64,000 nt of DNA from Verrucomicrobiota bacterium (lineage in GTDB: Bacteria; Verrucomicrobiota; Verrucomicrobiia; Chthoniobacterales; SZAS-18), in contig JAFEGM010000009.1 in assembly GCA_018240025.1 (NCBI GenBank), positions 1 through 64,000 of the forward strand, read 5' to 3'. Below are positions 45,501 through 53,600 of the stretch, piece by piece; positions within the stretch are counted from its first letter, which is position 1; each line of letters begins with the position of its first letter. Under the pieces are notes generated by a model that saw only the letters and a list, made by a program, of their open reading frames with translations, did no database searches and was not told the DNA's origin. The position numbers and the translations under genes are program-made.

Positions 45501-48448
45501 CGCTGCTGCTGGAGAATCGGACCACGCTGCCGCTCGTGCAGACGGCCTCGACCGTCGGCGTCGAGCTGCTGCCGCTCACCGTGCTGGAGGGCAAGCGCAT
45601 CTTCTACAACGCGGCCGATCCGCGCATGAGCGCCGACGGCTACGTCAGCTGCGCCAGCTGCCACGTCGACGGCGGCAGCGATGGCCGAGTCTGGGACTTC
45701 ACCGGCCGCGGCGAGGGATTGCGGCGCACGACCGATCTGCGCGGCCGCACCGGGCGCGGGCACGGCAACGTGCATTGGTCGGCCAACTTCGACGAGATCC
45801 AGGATTTCGAGCACGACATGCGCGGGCCGTTCGGCGGCACCGGCTTCCTGCCGCTGACAGCGACCGAGTTCGCGGCGCAGCATCCGTCGCCCGCGACGGG
45901 CAAGGCGGGCCTGAGCGCCGAGCTCGACTCGCTGGCCGCCTACGTGGCCTCGCTCACGCCCGCGACCACGCCGCGCAGTCCGCAGCGCAACGCCGACGGC
46001 ACCTACACGGCGGCGGCGCTGCGTGGGCGCAATGTCTTCGTCGCGCAAGCGTGCACCGCCTGCCACAGCGGCAATTCGCTCACCTCGAGCCCGCTCGGAC
46101 CCGTCGCGACCGCGCCGCTGGTCAACGTCGGCACGCAGTCGCTGGTCAGCGGCCAGCGCCTCGGCGCGCTCCTGACCGGCATCGATGTGCCCACGCTGCA
46201 CGGGCTGCACGCCACGCGGCTCTACCTGCACCACGGCCTGGCCGAGACGCTGCCGGACGTTTTCGCCTACGCGGGCGGCACGCTGCTGCTGCCGGGCGCG
46301 GCCCAGCTCATTTTCCAGCCGCCCACGCCGCCCGCCCAGCCGGCGGTGCAGGTCGGTGCCGACAATCCGGCCGAAGGCGGCGGCGGACTCTTCCGCGGCG
46401 CGATCGGCGGCTCGGCGGCTTTCCTCGGCGAGGATCCGGGCGCGGCCGAACCGCCGGGGCTCCGCTTCACAGCGGTGGACGGCGGTAGCGGCGGCGCGGG
46501 CCGTCTGGCGCTGCGCTACGTGCGTCAATACGGCCCCGGCACGGTGCAAGTGCGCGTGAACGGGGTCTCGCAGGTGCTCAACCTGCAGCGGCAATATCCG
46601 GACAATTCGTACCAGATCAGCGGCTGGCGCTGGCTCTACCTCGACGTCACGCTCCTGCCCGGGCCGAACAACGTGCTCGAAATCCGGCGCGGCAATGCGG
46701 ACGTCGTCTTCAACGCGCTGCTCGTCTCCAACGCGGCCGACCTCGCCGCCGCCGAGCCGCACCGGCGCGTGCTGGCGCTCGCGGCGGGCGATCGGAGCGA
46801 TCTCTTCGCCTATGTCGGTCAGCTCGACGGCCGCGACGACGCCGGCGTGCCGTTCGCGCCGCCCGCCCCGCCCGCGCCCACGGCACCGAGCATCGTGGCG
46901 AATCCGGCCGGCCGGACCATCGCGGTCGGCAACGCCTTCAGCCTGACCGTGGCGGTCGGCGGCACGGGGCCGTTCACCTACCAGTGGTATCGCGGCGCGA
47001 CGCCGGTCGGCCCGAACGCACCCACCTTCGCCATCGCCTCCGCCGCGCTCGGCGACGGCGGCGCCTACACGGTGCAGATCAGCAACGCCCAGGGCCAGGT
47101 GGTCTCGGGGGTGGCGAATGTGGTGGTCAATCCCGCGCTGGCCGTGACCACCGCGGCGTTGCCGGAGGCGATCGTCGGAATCTTCTACGACGTGCAGCTG
47201 GCGGCCTCGGGCGGGGTCGACACGCGCACCTGGTCGCTGGCCAACGGCGTGCTGCCGGTCGGCCTGACCCTCTCCGCCGGCGGACGCCTCAGCGGCACGC
47301 CGGTCGCGCCGGCCCGGGCGAATCTGAATCTGCGGGTGGCCGACACCTCCGGCGCGGCCACGCGTCTGGTCGGGCTGAATGTGCGTCCGGTGGCCGGCTT
47401 CGTGACCGATCCCGACCTCGTGCTGCATTACACCTTCGACGAAGGTACGGGCCTGCGCGTCTGGGATGCGGCCCCGAACGGGCAGAACCACGCCACCGAC
47501 CTCGGCACGGCCAGCTGGTCGCCCAACGGCCGCTTCGGCGGCGCCTACGGTTCGGACAACCTCGTCTCCGCGGTCTCGGCCATTTTCCCGAGCAATCAGA
47601 GCGACCTGAACTTCAACCCGCGGGCCGACGCCTTCACGATCTCCGTCTGGGTGCGCACGTCCTACAACGGCGGCTACGCCACCATCGTGAGCAAGGACCG
47701 GATCGGTGAGCCGTTCGATGTGCAATATCGGCTCTGGACCACGAACACGCCGACCAACGTGCAGGTCGTGGCCGGCAACCAGGGCAGTCCGAACCTGGCC
47801 GCCAATGCGCCGGCGCTGAACGACGGGCAATGGCATCTGCTGACCTTCGTGAACTACCTCGACAACGGCACCTGGCGCACGCGGCTGTATTTCGACAACG
47901 GCACGACCTTCGTGCAGGGCCTGAGCGGCGCGGGGCCGCTGGTGGGCGATCTGATGTGCGTCGGCGACACGACGAGGCGGTTCAATCCGTGGATCGGTCA
48001 GCTCGACGACCTGCGGATCTATCGCCGCGCGCTCAGTCAGGCGGAGGTTGCCGCGTTGTATAGCCCGGCGCCGCCCGAGACGTTCGCCAGCTGGATCGAC
48101 AATCTGCCGACCCCGCCGCCCGCGGGCCTGCGCGGGGCGAACGACGACCCCGACGGCGACGGCGTGCCGAACCTGGCCGAATTCGGCCTCGGGGGCGATC
48201 CGACCAGCGCCGCCAGCGCGCCGCGTCCGCAGCTGGCGCGGGCCGGCGGCTTGCTGACCCTGAGTTATCCGCGCGCCCGGGCCGGTCTGACCTACGTGGT
48301 CGAGACGACCACCGACCTGGTCGCCGGCCCGTGGACCACCGAGGGCGTGACCCAGGACATGACCACGCCTGTCGGCCAGACCGCCACCGCCAGCGTGCCC
48401 GACGGCGGCGCCCGGCGCTTCCTGCGGCTGCGCATCGTGCAGCCGTAG
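42587..48448 (+). CDS. Large secreted protein with two c-type haem motifs
   Basis: 1953 residues; signal peptide 'RWLRPGLPLLGLALSVGSTFAQ'. In order: an N-terminal beta-rich region resembling a propeller; an Ig-like stretch ('HAPLSFLIHEHTRG' ... 'VMTFTPDPPLAG'); a YVTN-type propeller ('RVWMVNPDTNTVAVLD', 'PSPDGLQMFVSLTGSG'); a cytochrome region with CxxCH at about 1022 ('YVSCASCHVDGG') and about 1156 ('QACTACHSG') resembling di-haem peroxidase-type domains; Ig and He_PIG domains; a LamG/concanavalin-like domain ('LVLHYTFDEGTGLRVWDAA', 'AFTISVWVRT'); and the C-terminal module 'DPDGDGVPNLAEFGLG' ... 'YVVETTTDLVAGPW' ... 'RFLRLRI'. An extracytoplasmic redox or binding protein is inferred. Confidence 0.87.
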   Translation: MQLLLRRWLRPGLPLLGLALSVGSTFAQPTYTAGFLNLARPEPPGTLLSHPIANGSERIGRTTSINYLNGWIIVGAESPGSREGSDLVARVYDISDPTNPIRRYPIDFGLVYPNNRWIQGNFGWDAHGTAKYGNMVVPSIMRVNTFGGAVELGGTGDVPALTALPLGYSRPSMAGPWSASMQWYGSTSETFTITRASTPGGFVAFQTVASFDHVGPYGGGDWHPMFFGDLLIYARSGAVGSNGIVVYRLQYNDFDNPATRSITPQLVGTLAGGFAGYWPNLFSDGSGLYVIGSTSDILVGADITQAAHPQGSGEIRLAASLAVPNFTNASYPVYQDNFGFIHNRKVDMTRFLAGDPNPIVLALDENATQVNTSQISLPLGNLWLTGGYPIGTTNQGLGVWVHQQLPDQTRPRVAYHIPQAGRTNYPRHAPLSFLIHEHTRGGALRNGIDFAVRPVLPDNSLGSAVSGFLIQDFAGVMTFTPDPPLAGATTYQVDFFSDLPAGIGFIDAAGNAIEPHSFRFSTGGVINATPPPVLTAVTASNYQPQPGVLTTVTATATGQGALQYRFNFNGTWTDWSNDNFASFAYAGAGRPRVLVQVRDANGNLATGALNLLVLTPPPAGPRPTQSAPLAVGDDPAGRRVWMVNPDTNTVAVLDAVSGDRLFEHAVGQNPRSVARDAAGRYWITCQASDEIRVLNADGTLFANLSVPYGSGPFAAAPSPDGLQMFVSLTGSGQLRRYSTTNVFQPPVVRSALPTARAMAVSANGQRVFLTRFISTELEAEINEYAGTSNDLAYVRTFRLASSNTVDGGDRASGVPNYLASIALSPDGTRAAVVSKQDNIQRGPRFGVADLTHETTVRAVVSILDLVNNVELPNSRRDFDNSDSPSFVAYTPLGDSLLVTLQGNNRLVGLDALGLVPTTAQVVAGSMDVSPAVITLSAQTGRAPQGLLLDPVSNRLFVQDFLGRTATVRNAAPLLLENRTTLPLVQTASTVGVELLPLTVLEGKRIFYNAADPRMSADGYVSCASCHVDGGSDGRVWDFTGRGEGLRRTTDLRGRTGRGHGNVHWSANFDEIQDFEHDMRGPFGGTGFLPLTATEFAAQHPSPATGKAGLSAELDSLAAYVASLTPATTPRSPQRNADGTYTAAALRGRNVFVAQACTACHSGNSLTSSPLGPVATAPLVNVGTQSLVSGQRLGALLTGIDVPTLHGLHATRLYLHHGLAETLPDVFAYAGGTLLLPGAAQLIFQPPTPPAQPAVQVGADNPAEGGGGLFRGAIGGSAAFLGEDPGAAEPPGLRFTAVDGGSGGAGRLALRYVRQYGPGTVQVRVNGVSQVLNLQRQYPDNSYQISGWRWLYLDVTLLPGPNNVLEIRRGNADVVFNALLVSNAADLAAAEPHRRVLALAAGDRSDLFAYVGQLDGRDDAGVPFAPPAPPAPTAPSIVANPAGRTIAVGNAFSLTVAVGGTGPFTYQWYRGATPVGPNAPTFAIASAALGDGGAYTVQISNAQGQVVSGVANVVVNPALAVTTAALPEAIVGIFYDVQLAASGGVDTRTWSLANGVLPVGLTLSAGGRLSGTPVAPARANLNLRVADTSGAATRLVGLNVRPVAGFVTDPDLVLHYTFDEGTGLRVWDAAPNGQNHATDLGTASWSPNGRFGGAYGSDNLVSAVSAIFPSNQSDLNFNPRADAFTISVWVRTSYNGGYATIVSKDRIGEPFDVQYRLWTTNTPTNVQVVAGNQGSPNLAANAPALNDGQWHLLTFVNYLDNGTWRTRLYFDNGTTFVQGLSGAGPLVGDLMCVGDTTRRFNPWIGQLDDLRIYRRALSQAEVAALYSPAPPETFASWIDNLPTPPPAGLRGANDDPDGDGVPNLAEFGLGGDPTSAASAPRPQLARAGGLLTLSYPRARAGLTYVVETTTDLVAGPWTTEGVTQDMTTPVGQTATASVPDGGARRFLRLRIVQP

Positions 48449-48461
48449 GGCCCATGCGGAA

Positions 48462-48822
48462 AATTGGCCTTCGGCTTTGGTCGATGCGAGGACGAGGACG
48501 AGGACGAGGAAGATTGGCCTGCGGCTTGTTCGATTCGAGGACGAGGACGACGACGAGGACGAGGACGAACCCCGTCGCGCGCCCACTGCTTCGGTTCGGG
48601 CGAGCAAGAACTCGAGGGCGGGCGGCCAAATTTTCGCTCTTCAGTTCGCGAGGCTCGGCGAATCCACTCGCGCGTGTCGTCCGGAGTGACCCTGCTCTCG
48701 CGGGCTCGTCCTCGTCGTCGTCGTCGTCCTCGTCCTCGTCCTCGAATCGACCAAGACGCAGGCAAATCGTCGTCATCGTCCTCGTCCTCGAAACGACCAA
48801 AGCCGCAGGCCAAATCGCGGAC
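48462..48822. repeat. Large inverted repeat of GAGGACGAGG units
   Basis: Two plus-strand copies (48462 and about 48514) of ATTGGCC, TGCGGCTTTGGTCGATTCGA and (GAGGAC)n face two reverse copies (about 48719 and 48773), with a loop of about 130 bases. It lies between the convergent haem-motif and DUF2911 genes, where it could act as a bidirectional terminator or be an inactive repeat element. No gene is visible in the loop. Confidence 0.65.
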
Positions 48823-49880
48823 TACTTGTTGATGTCTTCCTTCTTCGCGAGGCGGTCGATGATCGTCTGGATGGCCTTCTTCTGCGCCTCATTGGCCGAG
48901 GCTGCCTGGGCGGCTTTCGCGTCCTTCAGCGCCTGGTCGAAATTGCCGGCGGCGGAGGCCAGGCGGGCCTGGGCGAGGAGCGTGTAGACGCCGTTCCCCG
49001 GGAAGCGCTTCACCACGACTTTGAAGGTCTCGAGCGCCTTGTCGTGCTCCTTCGCGTTCTGCTGCTGGCGGGCGTAGGTGTAGATGCGCGGGGCGTCGCC
49101 GATCTCGAGCGCGCGCGCGACGGCCTTGGCGGCGTCGTCCGTGCGGTTGAGCGCCTTCAGCAGATCGGCCTTCAGCTGCACGTTTTCGAAGCGCTCCTCG
49201 ACCTGGATCGAACGCTCGGCCCACTTGAGCGCCTCATCGTAGTTGGTCTTCTGGTCGAGGCACCAGTTGGCCGCATTGAACCAGCCGTCCCAGGTGTACT
49301 GCGCCTGGCCCCGCAGCTGGGCGCGCAGCACGGGCAGGACGGATTCCTCGTTCGAGGCCGCGAATTGCACCGGAATGGCGACCTTGTCCCAGCGCAGCGT
49401 CAGCGTGGCGGTCGTCTTCTTCACGTCATCGAACTCGAACGCGAGCGACTCGCGCATTTCCGACGCCTTCGGCTTCACCTCCACGCGCAGCGCGTCCTCC
49501 TTCTGGTCGTAGGTGTAGCTGCCCCAGGCGGTCGAGGTCTTCGAGAAGATGACCGTGCAGCTGTCGGCCGTGGGGATCATGTGCAGTCCGTAGATGCCCT
49601 TCGCCAGCGGCTTGCCCTCGACCAGGAGCGGTCCGGCGAGCTCGATGGTCGTGTTCTGGTTCGCGCCCGCGCGCCAGACTTCGCCGTAGGGCACGAGTCC
49701 GCCCCAGACCTTGCGGCCGTTGGCGGAAGGCCGGCTGTAGGTCACCGTCACATCGGTCAGGCCGATGCGCTGCGTGACCGAGGCCCGCGGACTGGGCTGG
49801 GGGACTTCGATGAGCTGGGCCGGTGCCGTGGCGCTGAAGGCGGCGGCAGCGAGAGAGAAGGCGACGAGAGTTCGAGACAT
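48822..49880 (-). CDS. Secreted DUF2911 protein with TPR-like repeats
   Basis: 352 residues, signal peptide 'LVAFSLAAAAFSATAPAQ'. The DUF2911 domain is clear: 'RIGLTDVTVTYSRPSANGRK', 'GLVPYGEVWRAGANQNTTIE', 'LAKGIYGLHMIP', 'AWGSYTYDQKEDALRVEV'. A C-terminal helical part follows with TPR-like pairs ('YDEALKWAERSIQ', 'EHDKALETFKVVVKRFPGN', 'GNFDQALKDAKAAQ'). The biochemical role of DUF2911 is not established; members are exported in Bacteroidota and Verrucomicrobiota. It is convergent with the haem-motif gene across an inverted repeat. Confidence 0.87.
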   Translation of the reverse strand: MSRTLVAFSLAAAAFSATAPAQLIEVPQPSPRASVTQRIGLTDVTVTYSRPSANGRKVWGGLVPYGEVWRAGANQNTTIELAGPLLVEGKPLAKGIYGLHMIPTADSCTVIFSKTSTAWGSYTYDQKEDALRVEVKPKASEMRESLAFEFDDVKKTTATLTLRWDKVAIPVQFAASNEESVLPVLRAQLRGQAQYTWDGWFNAANWCLDQKTNYDEALKWAERSIQVEERFENVQLKADLLKALNRTDDAAKAVARALEIGDAPRIYTYARQQQNAKEHDKALETFKVVVKRFPGNGVYTLLAQARLASAAGNFDQALKDAKAAQAASANEAQKKAIQTIIDRLAKKEDINK

Positions 49881-50395
49881 GGGGATGTGGGGTTGAAGCC
49901 CGACCTATCCGTGGGCGGGATCGGCCTGAAAAGTGGCAGGGTCGGTCGGATCTTGCCATTCGCGGAGGCGGCTCGTGGATTCTGCTTGTCCGGTCGAGCC
50001 TCACTCCAGCGCGCTTGGAACGGTGCCACGCCCTCCGGCGCTCCGTTCGCGGCCAGTTCGGCGCCTCGCCAGTCGCGGAGCGAAGACGGAAGATCGCCCA
50101 TCCTTCGCGGTGGCCGCCATCTCGCGCGAATCAGGCGGATCACGGCCGCCCACCCCGGCGGCACCTGCGTCGGCCAATCCGGCTGTCGCGGAGCGACGAG
50201 CGAATGCAGCCCACCGCTTCAGCGGTGGCTTCCGGTCAGTTCCCTCTACGATCCGCAGGAACGGCAGACGGCAGATCGCTCGCGCCACGGCGGAGGTGAT
50301 CTCCACCCCGCGTTGGGAAATGATCTCGTCACGATCCGCGTTTCTGGCCCGCCTTAGCGATGCGGGATGGCTAGCGGACCTGCGTAAGTCAGGAA
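49881..50395. other. Intergenic / degenerate region before the RHS locus
   Basis: The open plus-strand frame here has no protein-like features (Arg/Pro/Ser-rich). A perfect short hairpin, CCACCGCTTCAGCGGTGG, lies near 50210. It probably holds the DUF2911 promoter on the minus side and decayed RHS 5' sequence on the plus side. Confidence 0.4.
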
Positions 50396-50620
50396 TTGGC
50401 GAATCGGGTGGCTCCGTCGCCGGACTGGCAGGCGGTCGAGCCGGCTGGTCACGGCGAACTGCCAGGCCTGCCTTGTGTACTGGCCTTGAAGGTGTCCCAT
50501 TTTATCGCGGTGCTGGAGACCGCTCCCGGCGGTTTCTACGTCTTCGATCCGCTCCAGCGCCCCAGTCGACGTTTCGTCTCCCACGAGAGCTTGGCCGCCG
50601 AGTCGGCTGGAACTGCGGAC
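50396..50620 (+). pseudogene. C39-peptidase-like fragment of an RHS leader region
   Basis: This frame reads 'LPCVLALKVSHFIAVLETAP', 'GGFYVFDPLQRPSRRFVSHE', 'SLAAESAG'. That matches the papain-like C39 pattern 'WKVGHYxAxx..GHYxVxDP...WLSxxxxxxESSGYFLVP', which precedes the RHS repeats in related proteins. It ends out of frame with the downstream RHS sequence near 50602, and the usual spacer between the two is missing. This indicates an internal deletion and frameshift. Confidence 0.5.
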
Positions 50621-53600
50621 TTTCTTCCTCCGTGGTTGCTTTGCCACGACCGGGCGGAGGGTTCGAGTTTCTGCTCCACCATGGGCAAGGCGGGCAGGAG
50701 CGGGTTTTGGCCGATCCCATGCCGGCTGGCAACATCGCCACCGATGCCCGCACGGGCCGCCGTTTTTGGGTGGCGAACGCGAACCTCGCGACGTTGGAGG
50801 TGCACGTGTTCGAACCCAGCGGAGTGCGGCGCGTGTTCAAAAAGCAGAAGCCCAACGGCAGCTCGACGGCAATTGTGCTGCTGCTGGAACAGGTGATCGA
50901 CGCTGCCGGGCAGACGCTGACCTACACCTACACCGACTTCCGTGCCGACGGAGCGCCGATCACCCCGTCCAATCCGGCGGACGGCACAAGATTGACCAGT
51001 CTGAAGGACGCTTCGGACCGCGTCACTACTCTAACCTATCTCCGGAACCCGGGGAACAACAAGGGCCCCTCTGACGAGCGACTGTTTCTGGTCACCTCGA
51101 TCAGCGATTCCGAAGGGCGCAGCGCGACGTTCACCTACAGTATCCAGACGGGAGCCACCCGCTTGCAGCGCGTCGACGACCAGGGCGGACTTTGGTCAGA
51201 GTTCATTTACGAGGCGAACACTTTGGGCAGCCTGACGAACAATGACTTTCTCCGGCATCTCGACACTCCGTATGGCCGCACTACGTTCGAGGAGACGCTC
51301 TTCACCCGAGGCGGGAATGCGGCCAGAGCCGTCGAGGTCACCTACCCGCAGGTCACCGGAGAAACGGGCCGGGATAAGTTCCGGGTCGAATACATCAACG
51401 ATTGCACCGGCGTGATCCCGCAAATCGTTCTGCCCGGCGTGATCGACCCAGAGACCATCCAACTGCGAGCCCGGGATAACGCGGCGAGTTCTGGATTCAC
51501 TCCCATCATCACCCTGAAAAACCGCTACCACCAGTATCGCCGGATTTATGTCTGCAACCGCAAGGCGATGGTGCTGAGGGCCGCGAATCCGAGTGCCGAC
51601 CCCATCGACTTCGGCAAGGTTTACCAATTCACTCACGCAGAAAGATCTTCCCTGACCAGCCGGGTTCTGGAGGCGGAGATCGAGCCGGTGACTGTGCTTA
51701 TCGATGCAGAAGGGACGGTGAGCGGTCCAACCGCAGCGACGCTGCACACGAGGCTGGTCCGCAATACCATTTACACGACGAGCACGGAGGAACCGGCCTT
51801 CATCTCCTACACCAGTCAGTCTTTGTTCGATACCTCCATCTACGCCTCTGAACTGGATCGCTTCGTCCTGCGCAAGCAGGGAGCGAACGTTGTGGACGGC
51901 TCCGGAGTGACCAGTCGGGAATTCGCCTTTCAGCGTTGGGAGCGCAACGTCTACGGCCGCCCTACGGCCACTTGGGATGCGCAGGGACGCAAGCGGACTT
52001 TCGCCTACGCGACCCATAGCAACGTTCCCGCCGATGATCCGCGAAACTTCTCGGACCTGACCGAAGAGGCGGTCGAATACCTCCAGGGCGGTACGTTGAA
52101 GCGCGACATCGTGATGCGTGCGGAATACGACGGGACTTTCAATTCCGGCCCGGGTCGACCCAGTCGGGTCTGGAACCAAGGTGGCTTCGAGACGCGCTTC
52201 AAGTACGACCGCAAAGGCCGGGTCGTCGAACAGATCCACCCGGCGCGGGCGGACGGCGGGATGGCCGTCGAAACTACCCTTACCAGCTATGTTCCGGTCG
52301 GCACGCACGGGGCCGGGTTGGTGTATCAAATCACCGAGCGGCGGATCGATCCGCTCACCGGAACGCCCTCCGACACGGTCAAGAGCTTTACCTACGACAG
52401 CCGACGCAGGGTGCGAACCGTGACGCAGCCCGACGGCTACGTGCTCACCTTCGACTACGACAACCTCGACCGGTTGACCCGCACGACGCATCCGGATGGT
52501 ACCTACAGCGAGAACGGGTATGCGTACCTGGATCGGACTTCCTATCGCGACCGCCGCGGTCAATTGACGCTGTACTATTTCAACCAGCGACGTGAACTCT
52601 ACAAGGTGACCGACCCCCTCGGGCGGAACACCCTCTACGAATGGTGCAAGTGCGGAGGACTGCAAAAACTGACCCAAGACATCGATCTCAACAGCTCTCC
52701 GGCCGTTGTGGGCGTCACCACCTGGCGGCTCGATAGTATGAGCCGGGTGCATAAAAAGAGCTACGCCGACGGTAAGTCCGAGCGCTTCCATTACGATCCG
52801 ACGGACGGCCGCTTGATTGCACGCCAGCGTGCCAGCGGTCCCGGCAGCTACTACAGGTATTGGCCGGACGGGAACATCGCGCAGGAGTGGACGACCGATG
52901 CCTCGGCGCCGACGACGCCGATCGCCCTGGTAAAGGAGTTCACCTACGATTCCTTTTTCCCGCGCCTGCAGTTGGTGAAGGAGTTTTCGGTCAGTGGAGC
53001 GACGTCCACGCTGAGCGGGCAATGGGTGATGGAGTACGGACCCTATAGCGCAGCCCCCTCGAAGCCGGCCGGCCGGCTCTCGGGGGTGAGGCGGCAGGAT
53101 GCCAGCGGCCAAGACCGCTGGATGCTGGGATACGGGTATGACGAACGCGGCCAGCGCATCAACCGGGGAGTCTTCGACAGCTACCAAGCCATGTGGGTTG
53201 GGGAAGCTTGGCATGTGGATGAACTCGGTCGGGCACGCGTGCACGACACCCCGTTGGGCACTTTCTACCGCGAATTCGTGGGACAGACGCACCGACCGCG
53301 CACCGACTACGCGCCGACCAACGACGCGCTGCGCACCGATTACGTCTATCTGGACGAGACGACCAGCCTGACCGGGGAGATCCCCGGCGGTGCGAGCGCT
53401 GACCGGCGGCTGGCGAGCCTGACGTACTGGGCGAACAGCAACCAGAGCGCGCCGGTGTCGGCCTATCGCTACGGCTATGAAGACGCCGAGGGCACTTTGA
53501 AACGGATGGATGTGGCGCTGGACGCGGCGGTCACGCTGACGGGAACGGCGCCCTACACCAAGCGGGCCGGGTTCACGCACGATGCGGCTTTCCAGCTCAA

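Noticed and set aside
42578-48607. A 2009-residue open frame antisense to the haem-motif protein
   Set aside because: It is Arg/Ala/Gly/Val-rich with no domain, signal peptide or motif. The plus strand carries clear CxxCH, LamG and module motifs. Long antisense frames are expected at this GC content.
49933-50601. N-terminal extension of the RHS frame
   Set aside because: The translated sequence is Arg/Pro/Ser-rich without RHS or signal features; a C39-like fragment lies in another frame over the same DNA. It is open only by composition.
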